From the NCBI GenBank assembly GCA_011800805.1, contig MPNW01000035.1:398003-462002 (forward strand): a DNA stretch of 64,000 nt, given 5' to 3'. Shown piece by piece: positions 1-13,320 of the stretch. The notes below the pieces were generated by a model that saw nothing but the letters and a program-made list of their open reading frames with translations, was not told the DNA's origin and did no database searches. How positions within the stretch are numbered: the first letter of the stretch is position 1; every line of letters starts with the position of its first letter. The translations under genes were made by a program, and so were the position numbers. The DNA comes from Hirudo medicinalis. Its lineage: Eukaryota > Annelida > Clitellata > Hirudinida > Hirudinidae.

Positions 1-2318
1 TTCAAAACATTTTGAAATGTCAGATCCATTTTCAGGTTTTTAAGTTCTTTCCGCCGAATCATATTTTTATCAAAATGCATTTAATCACGCAAATATTTAC
101 TTTAATTTACCAACATATTTTGATCATCTTAGCTGTTCTTAATGCTCGTTAATTTTCTGAGATAAATTCTTTAATGCTCCTGATATTCTGCCCATGGTAT
201 GATACAAATTAACTATCATATTAAATAAACAATAATAACAACTACTGTCATATATGCATAATATTATTATTGTTAATAATAATAATTAATATTTATATAT
301 TACTAATAATATTTATTAATACTTATAATTTTTAATAATAACAATTATTATTATTAATTTCTATCTTACAGAAAACATTTCTAGCAAACAAATTTAATTG
401 TTCTGCAGCTTCCAATTAATTCCTTGAAAATCGCACGAATAGAGAAGCGTTCGAACCCAAAGCAAATGTAAAAACGTCCCGTGCATAATTAGAGAATATA
501 AATTTTAGCGGGATAAGTGAGGGCATCGTAAGGTAATGTTTCAAGACCTTGAAAATTGGATTGAATGACAACGATAAATAAATGTGCAAAAACAGCGGAC
601 AATTAAACAAAAAAATAATCATTCGCCAAAAAAAGAGTAAGTTTATCTTTAATCTCCAAATGGAAACTAAAATATCCATGAAAGGTTTTCCTTCGCGTGA
701 CTCCGAAGTCATTTTGTTGGGTTGGACACCAGAAATTTCGAAGTAATCATCGACACATTCTGGGACAACTTGAAATGTGCGTATTTTGAACCTTTCTCAA
801 TATTTTGAAACGTACTGTGGATGTCTGTGATAAGAATTGGCTTTATAATGCGTTGAGAACTCACAAACGATAAAATATGAAAGAGTTTAGAAATGAAGTA
901 GGTATTTTGCTTTATGGAATAATTGCCTTCTGAATTTAAATTAACTTTTAAACCTTCGATGGAGAAATATTTCTAAAGTCCGACGAAGAATCCTTTATGC
1001 AAATGAGTCTCGATGTTGAAATTGCCTGGTGTATGACAGCGATCTATCTTAATCATATCACCTTGAATATTTCGGTTCTCTGCCCCTCTTGATGCGCTTA
1101 AATCCTTCGTTTGCCATTTCATTGACACGAAGCTTGTGTTCCGATACAAAAGAAGGTAACATCCTTCTAAATTTATTCATTTTCAAAAGTTGTCATGAAT
1201 TTCAGACTGATCGACCTACTTCTTGCCAGAGGAGACGAACGGAGGGAAAAATTATTTTCAAAGAATCAGGTGACGCTCTTTTTACGTTGGTAATTTATTA
1301 CTATTTTTGGAACTAACGATGACAGACGATAAGAAAATGTGATTAATGACTCGAAGCAGCACTTTAAATTCAATATCACCGCTGCCTATCGCAAATGTGC
1401 CAATTGTCTTCGCTCGAGCACATTCGTTGTGGTAGGTTAATCTTAATAAAACTGGATCAAATAAAAATTGGTTGAGAATTCTTTAACGTTTCATAATTAC
1501 ATTTTCGTTAGACTTTTTCAGCATTTCCCGCATTTTTTATTTAAATTATAACGATCTCAAGATAAAAGAAAAATATATGCTAAACAACGGTAGAAAAGGA
1601 TATTTCCAAATCGGTGCGTTGCATGTTCGTTCAAAAGCCTCACGCATCGACGCAATTACTTCAGGATAAGTGTGATTCAATGAACATTATTTTATAAGTA
1701 CTGGCCATAAAATCGTAATCAAACTAAAGCCGGTTGTTTGGTAGAGGTATAATCTCTTCTGGATAATAAACCGATGTTAATGTCTCATAAAATTATACAC
1801 TGACTAGGGTTCATCCTCAAAAATATGGAAAAGAAATTTTGACTCGGCATTTGTACAGAACTTCTTATCCGACAAAAACTGTAACTGTCTCTTCAGGTTT
1901 ATCTCCTCCAAGCGACTTTATGCCCTTAATATATACCCAACGATTTGATATTTATAACCAAAGTTTTATGTCGGTTGCACTTTGCTATTAGGGGTTAAGT
2001 TTGTTCTTTAAATTCGTAATATTTATGCGGTTAACAATATTAAAAGCAAGTCTGAAAGTTGGAATTTGCACACGTTTCGATGGAAATCATTTAACCGATT
2101 TCTTTGGCGAACCAGATTTCTCAGCTTTTGTTAGTCAGAAAGAAATAATTAGCCACAGGCAATGACTCCGCCGGGAGTGGAACCACGAGTTCAAACGACG
2201 CACATGCCCAAGGCGTAGTAGTCTGCACGTTTTGCGTTTCGGAAGTCTGTGTGTAATTGTTTCGGAAGTGTCGAAGGGTCCCGAATGTTTGCTTGCCGGG
2301 CAATTTTGGGTGGTGTTA
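1..2318. other. AT-rich stretch with no recognisable gene
   Basis: No open frame here resembles a known family. The longest, a 98-codon minus-strand frame at 416-712, is hydrophobic and Ile/Leu/Phe-rich, as expected of chance frames in AT-rich DNA. A simple TAA/AAT-type microsatellite tract runs from about 219 to 360. Part of this stretch may be 5' flank or upstream exons of the gene starting near 2319. Confidence 0.5.
219..360. repeat. Degenerate TAA/AAT microsatellite
   Basis: Nearly pure A/T with repeated TAATAA and ATTATT units over about 140 bases. It is low-complexity DNA with no other visible signal. Confidence 0.8.
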
Positions 2319-3315
2319 ATGTCCCGCGCGCAATCATCCCCGGTACCAAGCCGAATTTCCGACATTCGACAAGCCGAATGGGACATGTTTCAACCGCTTC
2401 ACGATGTAAACCGAGACGAGTGCAAACTGGTCTTCATTAATATCCACGACCTCAGTAAGGATTAAATTCTGACGGTCAATTTAATGGTAAACAATCAGGA
2501 AGCTCAAACAGGGGAATGGAAACCAAACCCATTCAATGATGAAGAGACCTCATATCACACGTGCATACCAGAGGAATGGTGGCCCATCGATGATCTGCTA
2601 GGTTAGAAGACCCTTTGCAACATAGAAGTAAAATAAAACCTCAGAACCATTTTAGGTGTCAACCTTATGACTCAGCCAGACTCTCCTCACAAGCTTCCAC
2701 AGACATCTGATGAACACGAGCCATCAAGTTATCCAAGGTACAAATCTCTGCTCTCAGAAACGAAAGTCTTGCAATTTATACAAAAACCTCCAGCGTCATC
2801 AGGAATAAGAACACTCCCTCACCAGAAACCAAGAACCCACTCAGAGAAAAGCAATGCAGGTTGACGAGTGAGATCCAATCATACTTGAAATTAGTTATTG
2901 TTTTTGTGTTTTTTTTATACCAGATACTCAGCTCAACAACATGGACAAACCAGAACACAGAGAACAACCCAAGAAACACGATATGCATCTATTTTCAGAA
3001 GGTAATGCAAAGCAAGCAGAACTACTCTCACTGCATAAGAGCACAGCAATCTCCAAGGACCATGATTACTGCTTTCAACCTATAAGGAAGGGAGACTTCA
3101 TGAGCGACTCATTCATTGCAAGCTGTCTACTCAACTCTAACCTGGAGGAAGAAGTGCTGAAGGAGACAGAAGTCATGAGGAGGATCAGCAAGCAGGGCCT
3201 TTCAAATGCGACTTCAGGCACTTTGAACTTATTATTTATATTAGACTCAGGACTGACCAAGGCAGACCAAGATCATAATGATTTCACAATGCCAAATTCA
3301 AAGAATATGAACTAA
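2319..3315 (+). CDS. Unidentified spliced gene, polar disordered protein
   Basis: A plus-strand gene of at least four exons, not recognised. The first usable ATG is at 2319 (MSRAQSSPVPSR...), although the frame is open further upstream. One exon carries the acidic and aromatic stretch IPEEWWPIDDLL and ends at a donor after 2600. The next begins after the TTTTAG acceptor near 2655 and is Ser/Pro/Lys-rich. A third begins after ACCAG near 2920 and runs through GGTAATG, spliced or read through, to TAA at 3313-3315. The last part contains a more ordered segment (SDSFIASCLLNSNLEEEVL). The phases of the last three exons join cleanly in one frame; the first junction is less certain. No membrane segment or catalytic motif is visible. 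The gene converges on MCMBP, leaving about 180 bases between the stop codons. Confidence 0.45.
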
Positions 3316-3498
3316 ATGAATCACAAATGATATCAGGTGAAACAACGAAAAGTAATATGTTTGAACATCAGATGGAACAAACATTTACGAATGTACAACC
3401 TCAATGAAGTGGAAAACCCTTAACCCTTCCAGGTCCTGCTTGCACTACTGGCTGATATTGACATGAAATACTTGCAAAACATTTATTATTAATAAGAA

Positions 3499-6400
3499 TC
3501 ATTTGCCATCCTGCAATTTCCTGATTCTTTCCTTTCTTTGCCTCTCCATCTCTTGGGCACATCTCCAAAGGTCAAGGCTGATTACATCTGAACTGTGACT
3601 GAGGGCAACATACCTGGGTAATCAAACATTGAAACTGTAAAATGTTTTATTATTCTGCACTTGTTTCAAATGAGATTGAAGTCTACTTCAAGTAATTCTA
3701 AGCTTTTAAAGCATAAATAACCAACCTGGCTAAAGTGAGAGAAGCATGAAGATCTTCAGGTGCCACTTTGTTGGACCCATTCTTCCGATTCTTGACAAAA
3801 TCTTTCTCAATTTCCTTTTAAACAAACCAAACAAGACAACTCTTTCAAAGCAACCACCTTCTTAGTAAATGGTTGACCAGATGACATCTAATCTCACCTC
3901 CTGAACTTCTTGGGGCATCGTGGGAACAATGTTCTCAGCATGGCAGAGGAAGCTTCTTATGAGGTTCAAGACGGGATTTGTCATGAAACCTCTCAAGTCA
4001 TTAAGCGATTGATTTTCATTGGCTTTCACAAGAGGAACAAGGCAGTCACACTTCATTTCAAAAAAAGTGTGGTGATCAGCATTTCATGCATTCATTCAAT
4101 CAATCATGCCTAAATGCATGCATAAGATGACTTTGGATTACAATGATAATGTCAAAATGAGGACCCAGAACCATTAAATGCCACTTCTCAAATAATGATT
4201 ACTAAATTTCTCACATTCAAAATGGATTTTCCCTCAGATAAGATCAAAACTCTGATGTTGGTCTGATAACTTTGAGTGTGGAACTTGAAGTTGTAACTCA
4301 ACTCCTGCTTTTCAATGACACTTGAGAGTGCAGCCATGTTTAGAACTCCTACAACAAATGTCAAGTTTATAGACAATTATATTGTCATCATAACCTAGCT
4401 AATGTATGAGTAACTAACACATTGTCGTAATATAACCAAGCACAAGAAATAACATTGATGCTTCAAAGTAAACAAAAAGAAATTCAAATTTGATGAGAAA
4501 TATATTAACTATAGGAATTTTGTCAAAATTGTAATTGCAAATAATAAATGAATGATCATAAATGTGTAGTCAAATAAATAGAATCAGGACCCTTCTCTTC
4601 AAGTTTTCCAGGTTGCAAAAGAGTTTCATCGATAATGAGGTGAGTTCTTTCTGAAAGCTGCAGGATTCCTGGTTTCAGTCGATTCTCTTCATAATCCTTG
4701 CTGGGTATCAGGTCCAGTCCATTCATGTTCTCCAGGGTCATCGGAAACAGATGGCTCTTAAAATTTGAATCCATGCATAAATGATTCACAAAAATATAGT
4801 TAAATTGATTTTTAAAATAAATATATGTAACAAATGACAACTATTCAATTAACTCCTCAAACATTTGTGCTATATTTAAAGTCACCTTGTTGAGAATTTG
4901 AGAAAGAACTTGGTAGAAGTCTGCCAAGAAGTTGGATGATGAACAAATGTTGGTGATGTTCAGTGAGAACTTCCCAAGGGCTATCATGTCTCTCCTTGCA
5001 TAGCTAAATAAATAATAAGCTTCTAAAATTGAAGCATTTGTTGCAGAAATTTTTAAAAAATGATAAGACCCACACTCCAGATAAAAGGTGACACAGCAGA
5101 TATTCTGAAGCCAACTCATCTCCATGAAAACAATGGTTGAATATGGTCAGAATTTGTTCTCTGCATCTCCCAAATGAACTAACATCTTGAAAAGAATCAA
5201 TTTATTAAAAATATTAATGAATCCAATAACTTAATAATACAAAAAATTTGCCAACCATTAAAAATTGGTGAAAGATGAAATGGATTATCACTTTCGAGCT
5301 TCCGAACAATCAAAGCATGAAGCCGAGGAACGATGATCGGGTGAGGATTCCTGGCCCTCAATTCCACCAAATCACACTCCATGGCGGCTTCTGTGCCTTC
5401 GCTGATGTAACAGACGTTGTGGAGTTGTTAATGTCACTAAAAAATATCATCAAACCTTGAAAAGTCAGCCAGGTTGGAGTCGAGAGACAAAACTCCGAAG
5501 ACATCAACCGTGTCATTCAGTCCGATCCCCGCATCCGCACCGTACACCTGAATCGTACACAAGTCATGATCATGCTCGCCTCATAATGTGACTTGAATTA
5601 ACAAGTCAATAAGTTATAAAAGTAAATAATTTATTAGAACATGAGGTTTTTGTGTGAACCTTAACAATGGCTGGATATCCAAATTCATTGGGTAGAGGGA
5701 AATTCTCTTTGTAATTGTAACATTTTGTGTCTATGCCTGTATATATAATGAAGGATATAAACTACAGGATGCACTTGAACAATGGAGCAGAAACTACAGG
5801 ATGCAAAATACCAAAAGAAATTGAAACAAACTTTTGAGGTCATCAGATTTCACCCTCTTAGGACAGGAATCATCCCTCATATCAAACTCCAACTCTTCCT
5901 TCATTTCAGTGCTTTCATCATCATCTCCAAGCTTTCTCTTGATTCCATTAGTTGAATCAACAGAACTCAGATTAAACTTGTCAGCGAATTTGTCGTTGTG
6001 GGCAGACTGAAATTGTCAAAAAATAAAGCTTAGCAAAAACTGTCATTTCATGCCTTATTTGAAGATTATTAATTATACAATTACTTTTTCATAAATATAA
6101 ACACTCGTGCATTTTAGGACACTAATATTCTTCAGCAATTCAAATTTAACATTTTTTTTATAAAGTTCATAAATAAAAAAAAATATCACTTTAGCCCAAT
6201 CATTTTCTCCTGGGACAGGAACACAGTACAACACCTGCCTGTCCCCATACTTGTTGTGTGGAGATTCAAATGCAAATACTTCATTGTCCTGCCATCAATA
6301 CAGGATCATCATCATAAATTGTCATTAGCAATATGAAGTATACTTTCATCCAATTTCCAATGACATGTAATGATTTTTAATGATGTAAAAATGGAATAAA

Positions 6401-6861
6401 TCTCACTTTATGCTGAATGATATCCTGATACAATCCACATCTTAAGAAACTGCATCCATTGTCTATGTTACTGATGTTGTAAACTTTGAAAAAGAATTCT
6501 GAATCATACATGTCCTGGACCATGCATCTGAAATGCACCACTTTTCCTGCTTTTAGTTCACTTATTGAAGACTTGTTAAGAGATTGAATCTGTTCAAAAA
6601 GTCATATGCTGTGATAATTCTACAAAAAAGACTATGTATATAAAAAGTGTTTCATACCTTTACAAGTTCACTTGGCTTTGTACAAACATCAAAATATAAC
6701 TTTTCAACAAGTGACGGAGTAAGTGAATTATTTTGCTCTGCGAAATAAATATATCATCAAGATCATCCGTTTCTTAAACAACCTCTACAAAGAAAATGCA
6801 ACAATTTACCAAATTCCTTTCTCACAAATTCAAGGGGTCTTTCAATCATTTCCGAATGCAT
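3499..6861 (-). CDS. MCMBP: MCM complex-binding protein (MCMBP)
   Basis: Minus-strand gene of about ten exons, collinear with animal MCMBP. Order: N-terminal MIERPLEFVRKEFG (start at 6861-6859, with a second in-frame Met four codons on); the FRCMVQDMYDSEFFF exon near 6480-6590; YGDRQVLYCVPVPGENDW near 6200-6290; an acidic linker with KRKLGDDDE near 5830-6000; a 'VDVFGVLSLDSNLADFS' exon near 5460-5560; a PRLHALIVRKLESDNP exon; ALGKFSLNIT; LENMNGLDLIPSKDYEENR and HLIIDETLLQPGKLEE near 4590-4760; and a C-terminal exon ending in a basic tail with TGA at 3499. The family binds MCM3-7, promotes assembly and unloading of the MCM complex, and is nuclear. Introns are mostly 60-300 bases. A possible non-coding upstream exon starts after the TTTTTAG acceptor near 6946. 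Confidence 0.93.
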
Positions 6862-7119
6862 CTGCCCTACGTTCTCTATCGGTCTCGCAAACACAGTCGA
6901 ACTTAAGAATTCCGAATCCTCAACGTAAATAGCGGGAAACCGTGACTAAAAAGAATAGATGCCACCAACTAACCTAATAAATTTTGATTTATAATCCATG
7001 AATTTCAAGTGACGGTTAGCTCACAAAATAATTAAAAAACATAAACTAAATGTTATCTTAATCCCTATAATCAAATGCGACTATTTCATGTAAGGATTAT
7101 CTTCATTTTGTTGCAGCAT

Positions 7120-7530
7120 TAATAATGATAATGATTCAGAGTTTGGTTATAATGGCATATATTCTAACAAAACTTTAAGACCACTTCAATATTGAGGGTA
7201 GCTTTCCCTGAGGAAGAAAGTCTTCAAGGCAGAATGAAACCCGGCTGCTTCATTGTTGTCGGCAGATGACAACGTCTGCAGACATGCCACCCGGCGTCGC
7301 TCGACGAGCTGATTTTACGAGGGAGCCTCTGGCTGCTGATCTGAACCCTCGCCTTCCCGGGATGTGAGTGGCACGTTTGAAAGGCAGGTATGATAATGAC
7401 CTAGGAAGACTTGAAGATTAGTGGTTATTTTAGTCTATTATGTGGCGAATGCGTAGCCCATGGAGGTCGCGGAGAAGTTCAGTGACATGGTCATATTTCC
7501 TTCTGTTGTGGATGATCATTAACTATAACT
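7120..7530 (-). mobile_element. Truncated CR1/L2-like LINE, RT C-terminus
   Basis: The reverse complement encodes a degraded segment with YLPFKRATHIPGRRG and RGSLVKSARRA. It is clearly paralogous to the fragment at 37050-37815 (YLPFTRTAHIPARRG, RGSLVKSSARLA). This is the usual C-terminal end of CR1/L2-clade reverse transcriptase ORFs. The 3' end lies near 7120, next to an imperfect TAATGATAATGAT tail. Frameshifts and stops make it a dead 5'-truncated copy. Confidence 0.75.
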
Positions 7531-9255
7531 GACACATTTGTCTGCAGAACCGCGATTAGATACGTTCTCAATAGTTTAATAGTATTGCCAAATACTTAAA
7601 ACATCTTACGAGATCTCGTAACATTGAAATGCTCGTAAAAGGTTCGAATTGTTTAGAAATCTTATTAACGCTGCAAGCGTCCGATACAAATTCTTTATAT
7701 TACTTCAAATTGAAAAGTTTTAGAGCATAGACAGAGGAGGCAGCATACATTTATTTATTTGCCTCATTCTTTTACGAGCCTACACCTACGGAAATTAATC
7801 ACTTAGCCAGAGTACTGCGGTGATTGTAGCTGAACGTTTCACTTTACTAAAGTAAAAGCAGGTTTACGAATCCCCCTAGAAACTTTAAAGCAACTCAATA
7901 AATAACACATCTGCAGTCATAAAATTAACCCTTCAAATTTTATGGCCAACAGTAAATAATGGCCTGAATTTTGTCTGCTAAAATGCCACACCACAGACAG
8001 TATTCCATTTTAAGAAATTTAAAAAATAAAAATACATTGAAATGTAGGACAATGAAGAAAACACTTTATTCTTCCACAAACTGATGATAAAAATGTGGCT
8101 TCAAGCCCTGGCCTAATAATAATAAATTAAGGTTAGCCACAAAATGTTGCACATGTCCCACCACAATGAAACATGGCATTGAAAAGGAAATGTGAAGCAA
8201 ACAACAAATCACAAGAGAAAGGGCTGATGAGATGTTATGAGGGATTACAGCTCATAATCAGAAGGCTTTATTTACATTGACTTGTCATGTTGATTGATGA
8301 TACAGTGAGACCCTTTTTACTGTACACTGAGCAGTGGTAGCAAATTGCAATGCAGACTGGCATCAGCATCATCAGTCAAGAACTTGGGCTGAGCTTTAAC
8401 GTTAAATCTTATTTACAAAGCACCCGAAAATCACCGACGAACTCGCGTAGCGAGAAAATGATGTTGTAATCAACCAAGACTTTTAACGACAAGGAAACAA
8501 TTTCATTCAAATTGGCGGCAAAAAAAAAGAATCAACTTGAAAGCTACCCCAGAGCTTAAGTGAAGAATGAAAGCCAGTACTAATCCTTTTCCTAGAAATA
8601 TATCAGACAGTACTCTTGAATACAGCTGAAAAGCTTTTCACCCTCAAAAACAAACTGGAAAATAAACTAAAATCACTCGAAGATCGTCAAATTCACGATC
8701 AGAGGAAAGCCATAGAAGGTCGCCGTCTCACTCCTTCGTGTTTATTGCAGGTCTTGCCAGACGCGTCTTGCGTGGGAGGGTGCCCATATGGTAAACCTAC
8801 GAATTAGACAAAAGTTGTTAATTATTAGTAATAATTAAGAAATACTGATAAGGTTTTGCTCAATTCCCATCTGTAATTAAAATTCCACAACAAACAAAAG
8901 AGCTATAGTTCACTTCTAACCAAAACTACAAGAATCACAATTTTTTTGACACACAATTTTTTTTTTATGTGACCGATGTTTGGTTCATTCGCAAGAAGTT
9001 AAAAAAGATTTATGTAAAAATAAATGAATAAAACAAAAATAAAATAAAATTTTGTAAACTTGTTTTATAATATCTTAATATGGTAAACAAGATGCACACA
9101 GTTGGATGTTATGCTCCTCAATTATTCAAACCTCAAAGCCATGATCGGTTTATATAATCAGGGCTCTAAAACCTTATAAAAGTAGGATTTGATTATTTTT
9201 TTCTTACTGGTGCAGGATTCCCAGCTACAACCATTGCGAGAACTGTTACTAGAAC
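7531..9255. other. Intergenic, MCMBP to REEP
   Basis: Mostly AT-rich DNA without recognisable genes. One feature stands out: an open plus-strand frame at about 8585-8807 encoding a basic, helical stretch (KNKLENKLKSLEDRQIHDQR) followed by a Cys-containing segment (SCVGGCPYG). It has no clear ATG in frame and could be an exon of an unrecognised small gene or chance. The rest shows nothing I can support. Confidence 0.35.
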
Positions 9256-12200
9256 TCAACTGACCTCTGTGTGGTCATAATTTTTCTTTGAACGACTTTT
9301 CTTCTCCTTGAATGATGCCACTTCTTCGTGCTCCAGCAACGGATCCAATTCTATTGAAATGAACTATTGTTAAATAAATAGAATAATGAATCATCAATTC
9401 CTCCCCATCCATACTCTTACTGCAGTGAGGGTTACTGCTTAAAAGCATTGAGTTAATTACCTAGAGAGTTAACGAGTGCGTAACGATTACAATTCTACCT
9501 AAATATTGCAATGTCGAGGAGCTTTCAATCTCATGGACACACTGATGACAACAAATATAAATCAATAAAAATAATCTTCAAACAATCTTCCTTTTACACC
9601 GACAAACCTGCACCTCCTTGCTTCACTCTTCTCCTCAGTTTTGTCTGCTTCTCACTTTCGTCGACCTTCTGCTTCCTCTCTGGCTCATCATCATCATCAC
9701 CACCAACTTGTTCTTCATCATTGTCAACTTGGTCATCTGTTTCATCTTCAGTCTGAGGAGCATAATCCAATGAATCTTCTTTTGATAAGTCATTCAAACT
9801 GTAGCTCTTCTTGAGCTGGTCAACGATTGTAGTTTGACCCTAGAAATGTTAATAAATCCATGTGATATAATAGAATTTTCATGGAAGTAATAATAAATAA
9901 ATAATTCAATGACAAATGGAGCATTAATATCATTAACATGCATGGTTTAAGTCACACAATGTCATAAGAAATAGAGCTTGGATGTCAAATATTATCGGCT
10001 TGCAGGTTGGCCGAATGGGTTACGTTCCTGCATATGGCGGTAATGGCAACAGTCGCAATGTGTCAGGTTTGAAACCCAGCCTGCACTGCAGCAAGCGCCC
10101 TTGTTAAGGAGCACTATATAAATGGGTAACAAAAAGCACCTCTGACGCTATGCATACAGCGCTATACAAATGAAGTAAATTTACTTATAGCAGGTTCAAT
10201 TTTGACAGATTAAAATATATTTAAGATATTAAAAAATAACAAATAAATTAAAGTACAGGGTAGCATGTGGCCCATGCATTTGAAAAAATCAATAATTGGC
10301 ATTTAAGTTGTCTGCAAACTGAACGTATGTACATTCATCCATTCAAGCATCAGATGACACACATATGTAAACAATCCATCTTTCACTCCTATTCTTTGCA
10401 TTAGCAACCTCAACACTGTAATTCATAGTCTCATCAAGTGCATATTTACTTTAACAACTCCCTATTACACTAGTTGATTTCATTCGCATTTACCAATTGT
10501 GCATTGTCAATTAAATACTTTAACATTTGAAAGAATGGTAAGTGTGCATGAGTACATAAACCCAACTCTTTTTAATCTCAAACTACTTAAACAAAATTCA
10601 CAAATTTTAGTCACAAGGGAGCTGCCTCGTTGTTTAATTCAAAGCATAAAAGCATGAATGCCAACTGAAACACAGAAACATTTCTTGTCAACTTTGATGA
10701 ACTTAGAAGCAAAACAACATCTCAAAAATCAAATTTTAAAGAATAATTCATTTTAATAATATCATCATCATCATCATAGGCACCTAGCATAAAAATAAGG
10801 TAATTAATCATCCGCTTTTCAGTAATCAACAACATACCTTCAGGGCTGTGGCAAGAACTATGTTAGCGGCATAATTGAAGCTTTTTGTCCCGAGTGCTAG
10901 GAGAGTCGAGTAACCCTGATCAGAAGCTTTTGCAATGCATTTGTCAATGTCCTGCATTTAATATTTAAAGAGATGTGCATAAATCATGGAATTCACACAA
11001 TATTAGGACTCTTTAGCAATTTATCAAATTATGTTTCTATGCTTCTGAGAACCATGATTGCCTTCTTCTCGTCCACTTATCAATGATTACTTAAAATAGG
11101 CAAAGATTTCAAAATTCCAAATAACTTGTCCCTTTATTGTTTTGGAAAACACATGAATAAAATAATCGAGAAATTTTGTCTGCCAAACCCTTAGCTTTGA
11201 TGCAAACTTTGGTCAGATAAGATGGAACTCTTTGTTAATAGCAAGTAAGCCAATATTGCCTATCATCACAAAATACAGTTTATCTATGATCCATACCACT
11301 TCATTAAGTCCAATAACTTTGCAAGGCATTATTACAGTAATCAATAACTTTAGCCACTTCAATAATTTAGTACAATTGCCATACCTTACTCACTGACAAA
11401 TTAAATAAATACTTAACAAAAGTACTTTTTCAAATTAGAAATATGGATCAAAGATGATTACAACTTCAATTAAATTCAACTAAATAGAACATAAGACATC
11501 AAAATAAAAGTTTTTAATATATTTGTCATCATCTCACCTCTTCCCTCCTAGAAAGTTGAGGATGAACAAACTTCCTGTAGATGAGGCTGGCCCCCTTGGT
11601 AGCAGGCAGCATGAGCCATATGACAAAGAGGATTTTTATTTCATAGTAGAATGGCAGCCTGTTGTTGGTGGCACAGAAATATTGTTTAAGTTGTACTTGG
11701 AAGATGTTTATCCTAATGTACTCATTCCAAATTTATAGTATTTAATTCAAATGTTTAAGTGAAACTTCAAGAGCTGAAAATGTAGAAACTTGTTCCACAA
11801 TTTCTTATCATTAAAATTATAAATATTAAGTCAATATTATTAACTCTTATTTCATGTAACTCATTCTGTCATACACATGTAAAATTCTAACCACGAAATG
11901 AAGATATCGGCAAACGTTTCTGCACATGTGAACAAGGCAAAAACAATCCAATACATCATCCATTTTACCTAGAAGAATTTAATGCAGATATAAAAAATAT
12001 ATCTTTTATATGTTTTATGCTATACTCACATATTCCTTCACATTTTTGGTCTTGACTGCTTTGTATGAAGAATAAGCAGGATAAAGTGTTCCAAACAAAA
12101 TTCTGCCAAAAGAATTTATTTGAAATATGTTAAATAACGAATGTTATATGTTTTCCTATGTTCAAAAACTAAACCATTATCTAATTTATCATACTAATTA

Positions 12201-12295
12201 GTCCCAACTCAAAACTAGAAGCATGAGATCTGGCAAGTTAATTAAAAATAAAAAAAAACTAACATAACTACTCGAGACAATATAACAGAAATCAT
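9256..12295 (-). CDS. Receptor expression-enhancing protein (REEP1-4 type)
   Basis: Exons in order on the minus strand give [10 protein letters not shown] (ATG at 12295-12293), then [87 protein letters not shown]...[13 protein letters not shown], an acidic linker exon at about 9610-9840, and a basic C-terminal exon ending at TGA 9256. This is the TB2/DP1/HVA22 fold of REEP1-4: hydrophobic hairpins followed by an amphipathic helix. In animals these proteins shape tubular ER and bind microtubules through the C-terminal tail. The long hydrophobic part and YRKFVHP place it with REEP1-4, not REEP5/6. The acidic Asp/Glu run in the linker is distinctive. An intron near 10 kb carries a SINE. Confidence 0.92.
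10001..10175 (+). mobile_element. tRNA-derived SINE, copy 1 (intronic)
   Basis: The 5' part has pol III promoter-like boxes: an A-box-like GGCCGAATGGG near 10009 and a B-box-like GGTTTGAAACCC near 10070. The 3' part (CACCTCTGACGCTATGCA, then CGCTATACAAATG) matches the tail of the LINE fragment at 44100-44575. Two more copies lie at 37828-37927 (-) and 51283-51456 (-). It sits in a REEP intron. Confidence 0.8.
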
Positions 12296-12839
12296 CGCAG
12301 AAGCCTCATTGGCCCATCGGCTGCAAAATTTCAGTCAAAATAAAACAAAAACGTTTTCAGTCCTGCGTGAAAACAATCTTCAAAGATCAATTTGTCTGTA
12401 AATAATGAGCAGGATTTTTATTTTATAATTTAAAATGTATAAATTATAACTGACAGAAGTGATGGTTTGAAACTGTTTTAATTGTCATAGCAAAATTTTC
12501 AAGATTTAATTGGCTGTTTTATTTTAAATGTTGAACGAATATTTTAAACTTTTTATTACCAGGGCCGCTAACAGAAATGTCAATCAAACAATATTTTTTA
12601 CGAGAAACCTTTTAAAAATCAAGTCATGCCATAATAATATAAGCTCATATTTGGTTATAATAACAAAATATTTCTATACTTATCAAACATTTCTATTTTA
12701 ATAGAAAGAAGACCTAAGACATGGCATTCTTTGGCGAAAAACGTTGTAAACTTGGCTCAAATAAATGGAGGGGATAAACTTAAAAACTTAACAGAACAGG
12801 ATTATCAACTGTTTGTAGGAACCACTTCTCCTTAACTTC

Positions 12840-13320
12840 TTAATAGCCTTCAGACTCTAAGGCAATCTTAAATTCTTCCACCGTTCTGGCCTAAGAACGT
12901 TTGTTTGGGTCCTAAGTTTGTTCCATCTGTCAACAATCCTAGCGCTAAAAAACCTACTACCAAAGCTACCTGCTCGTCTCTTAAACAGCTTGTATTGATG
13001 TCCCCTTGCTCTTGTATCTGTAGCAGCCTCAAAGAACTTTCCTGGATCCATATCTACTTTGCCAGTGATTATTTTGTATGTTTCGATGAGGTCCCCCAGC
13101 GCACCTCTTTTCTAATATAGCCATTCTTGTCCTTCTTAACCTCTCCTCAGATCTCTAAACCCTCTTATCATTTTTGTAGCTCTTCTCTACACTTTTCCTA
13201 GAGCTTCAATATCCTTTGAGATATGGATTCCATGCTGGCACACAAACATTCTAGATAAGGTCTCACTAGTGACTTATATACTCTCAAGATAACATCCTTA
13301 ATGGACACTTTAAGTCAAAT
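12840..13320 (-). mobile_element. Non-LTR retrotransposon RT C-terminal fragment
   Basis: The reverse complement reads YKSLVRPYLE, then, after several stops, MDPGKFFEAATDTRARGHQY and LFKRRAGSFGSRFFSARIVD, RWNKLRTQTNVL. This is the standard C-terminal end of jockey/CR1-type reverse transcriptase ORFs. In-frame stops near 13080-13200 show it is inactive. Confidence 0.75.

Noticed and set aside
416..712. 98-codon minus frame with hydrophobic stretches
   Set aside because: No family resemblance. Composition is as expected for chance AT-rich DNA, and no splice or promoter context was seen.
9597..9756. Ser-rich plus-strand frame over 9.6-9.76 kb
   Set aside because: It is the antisense of the acidic REEP linker exon.
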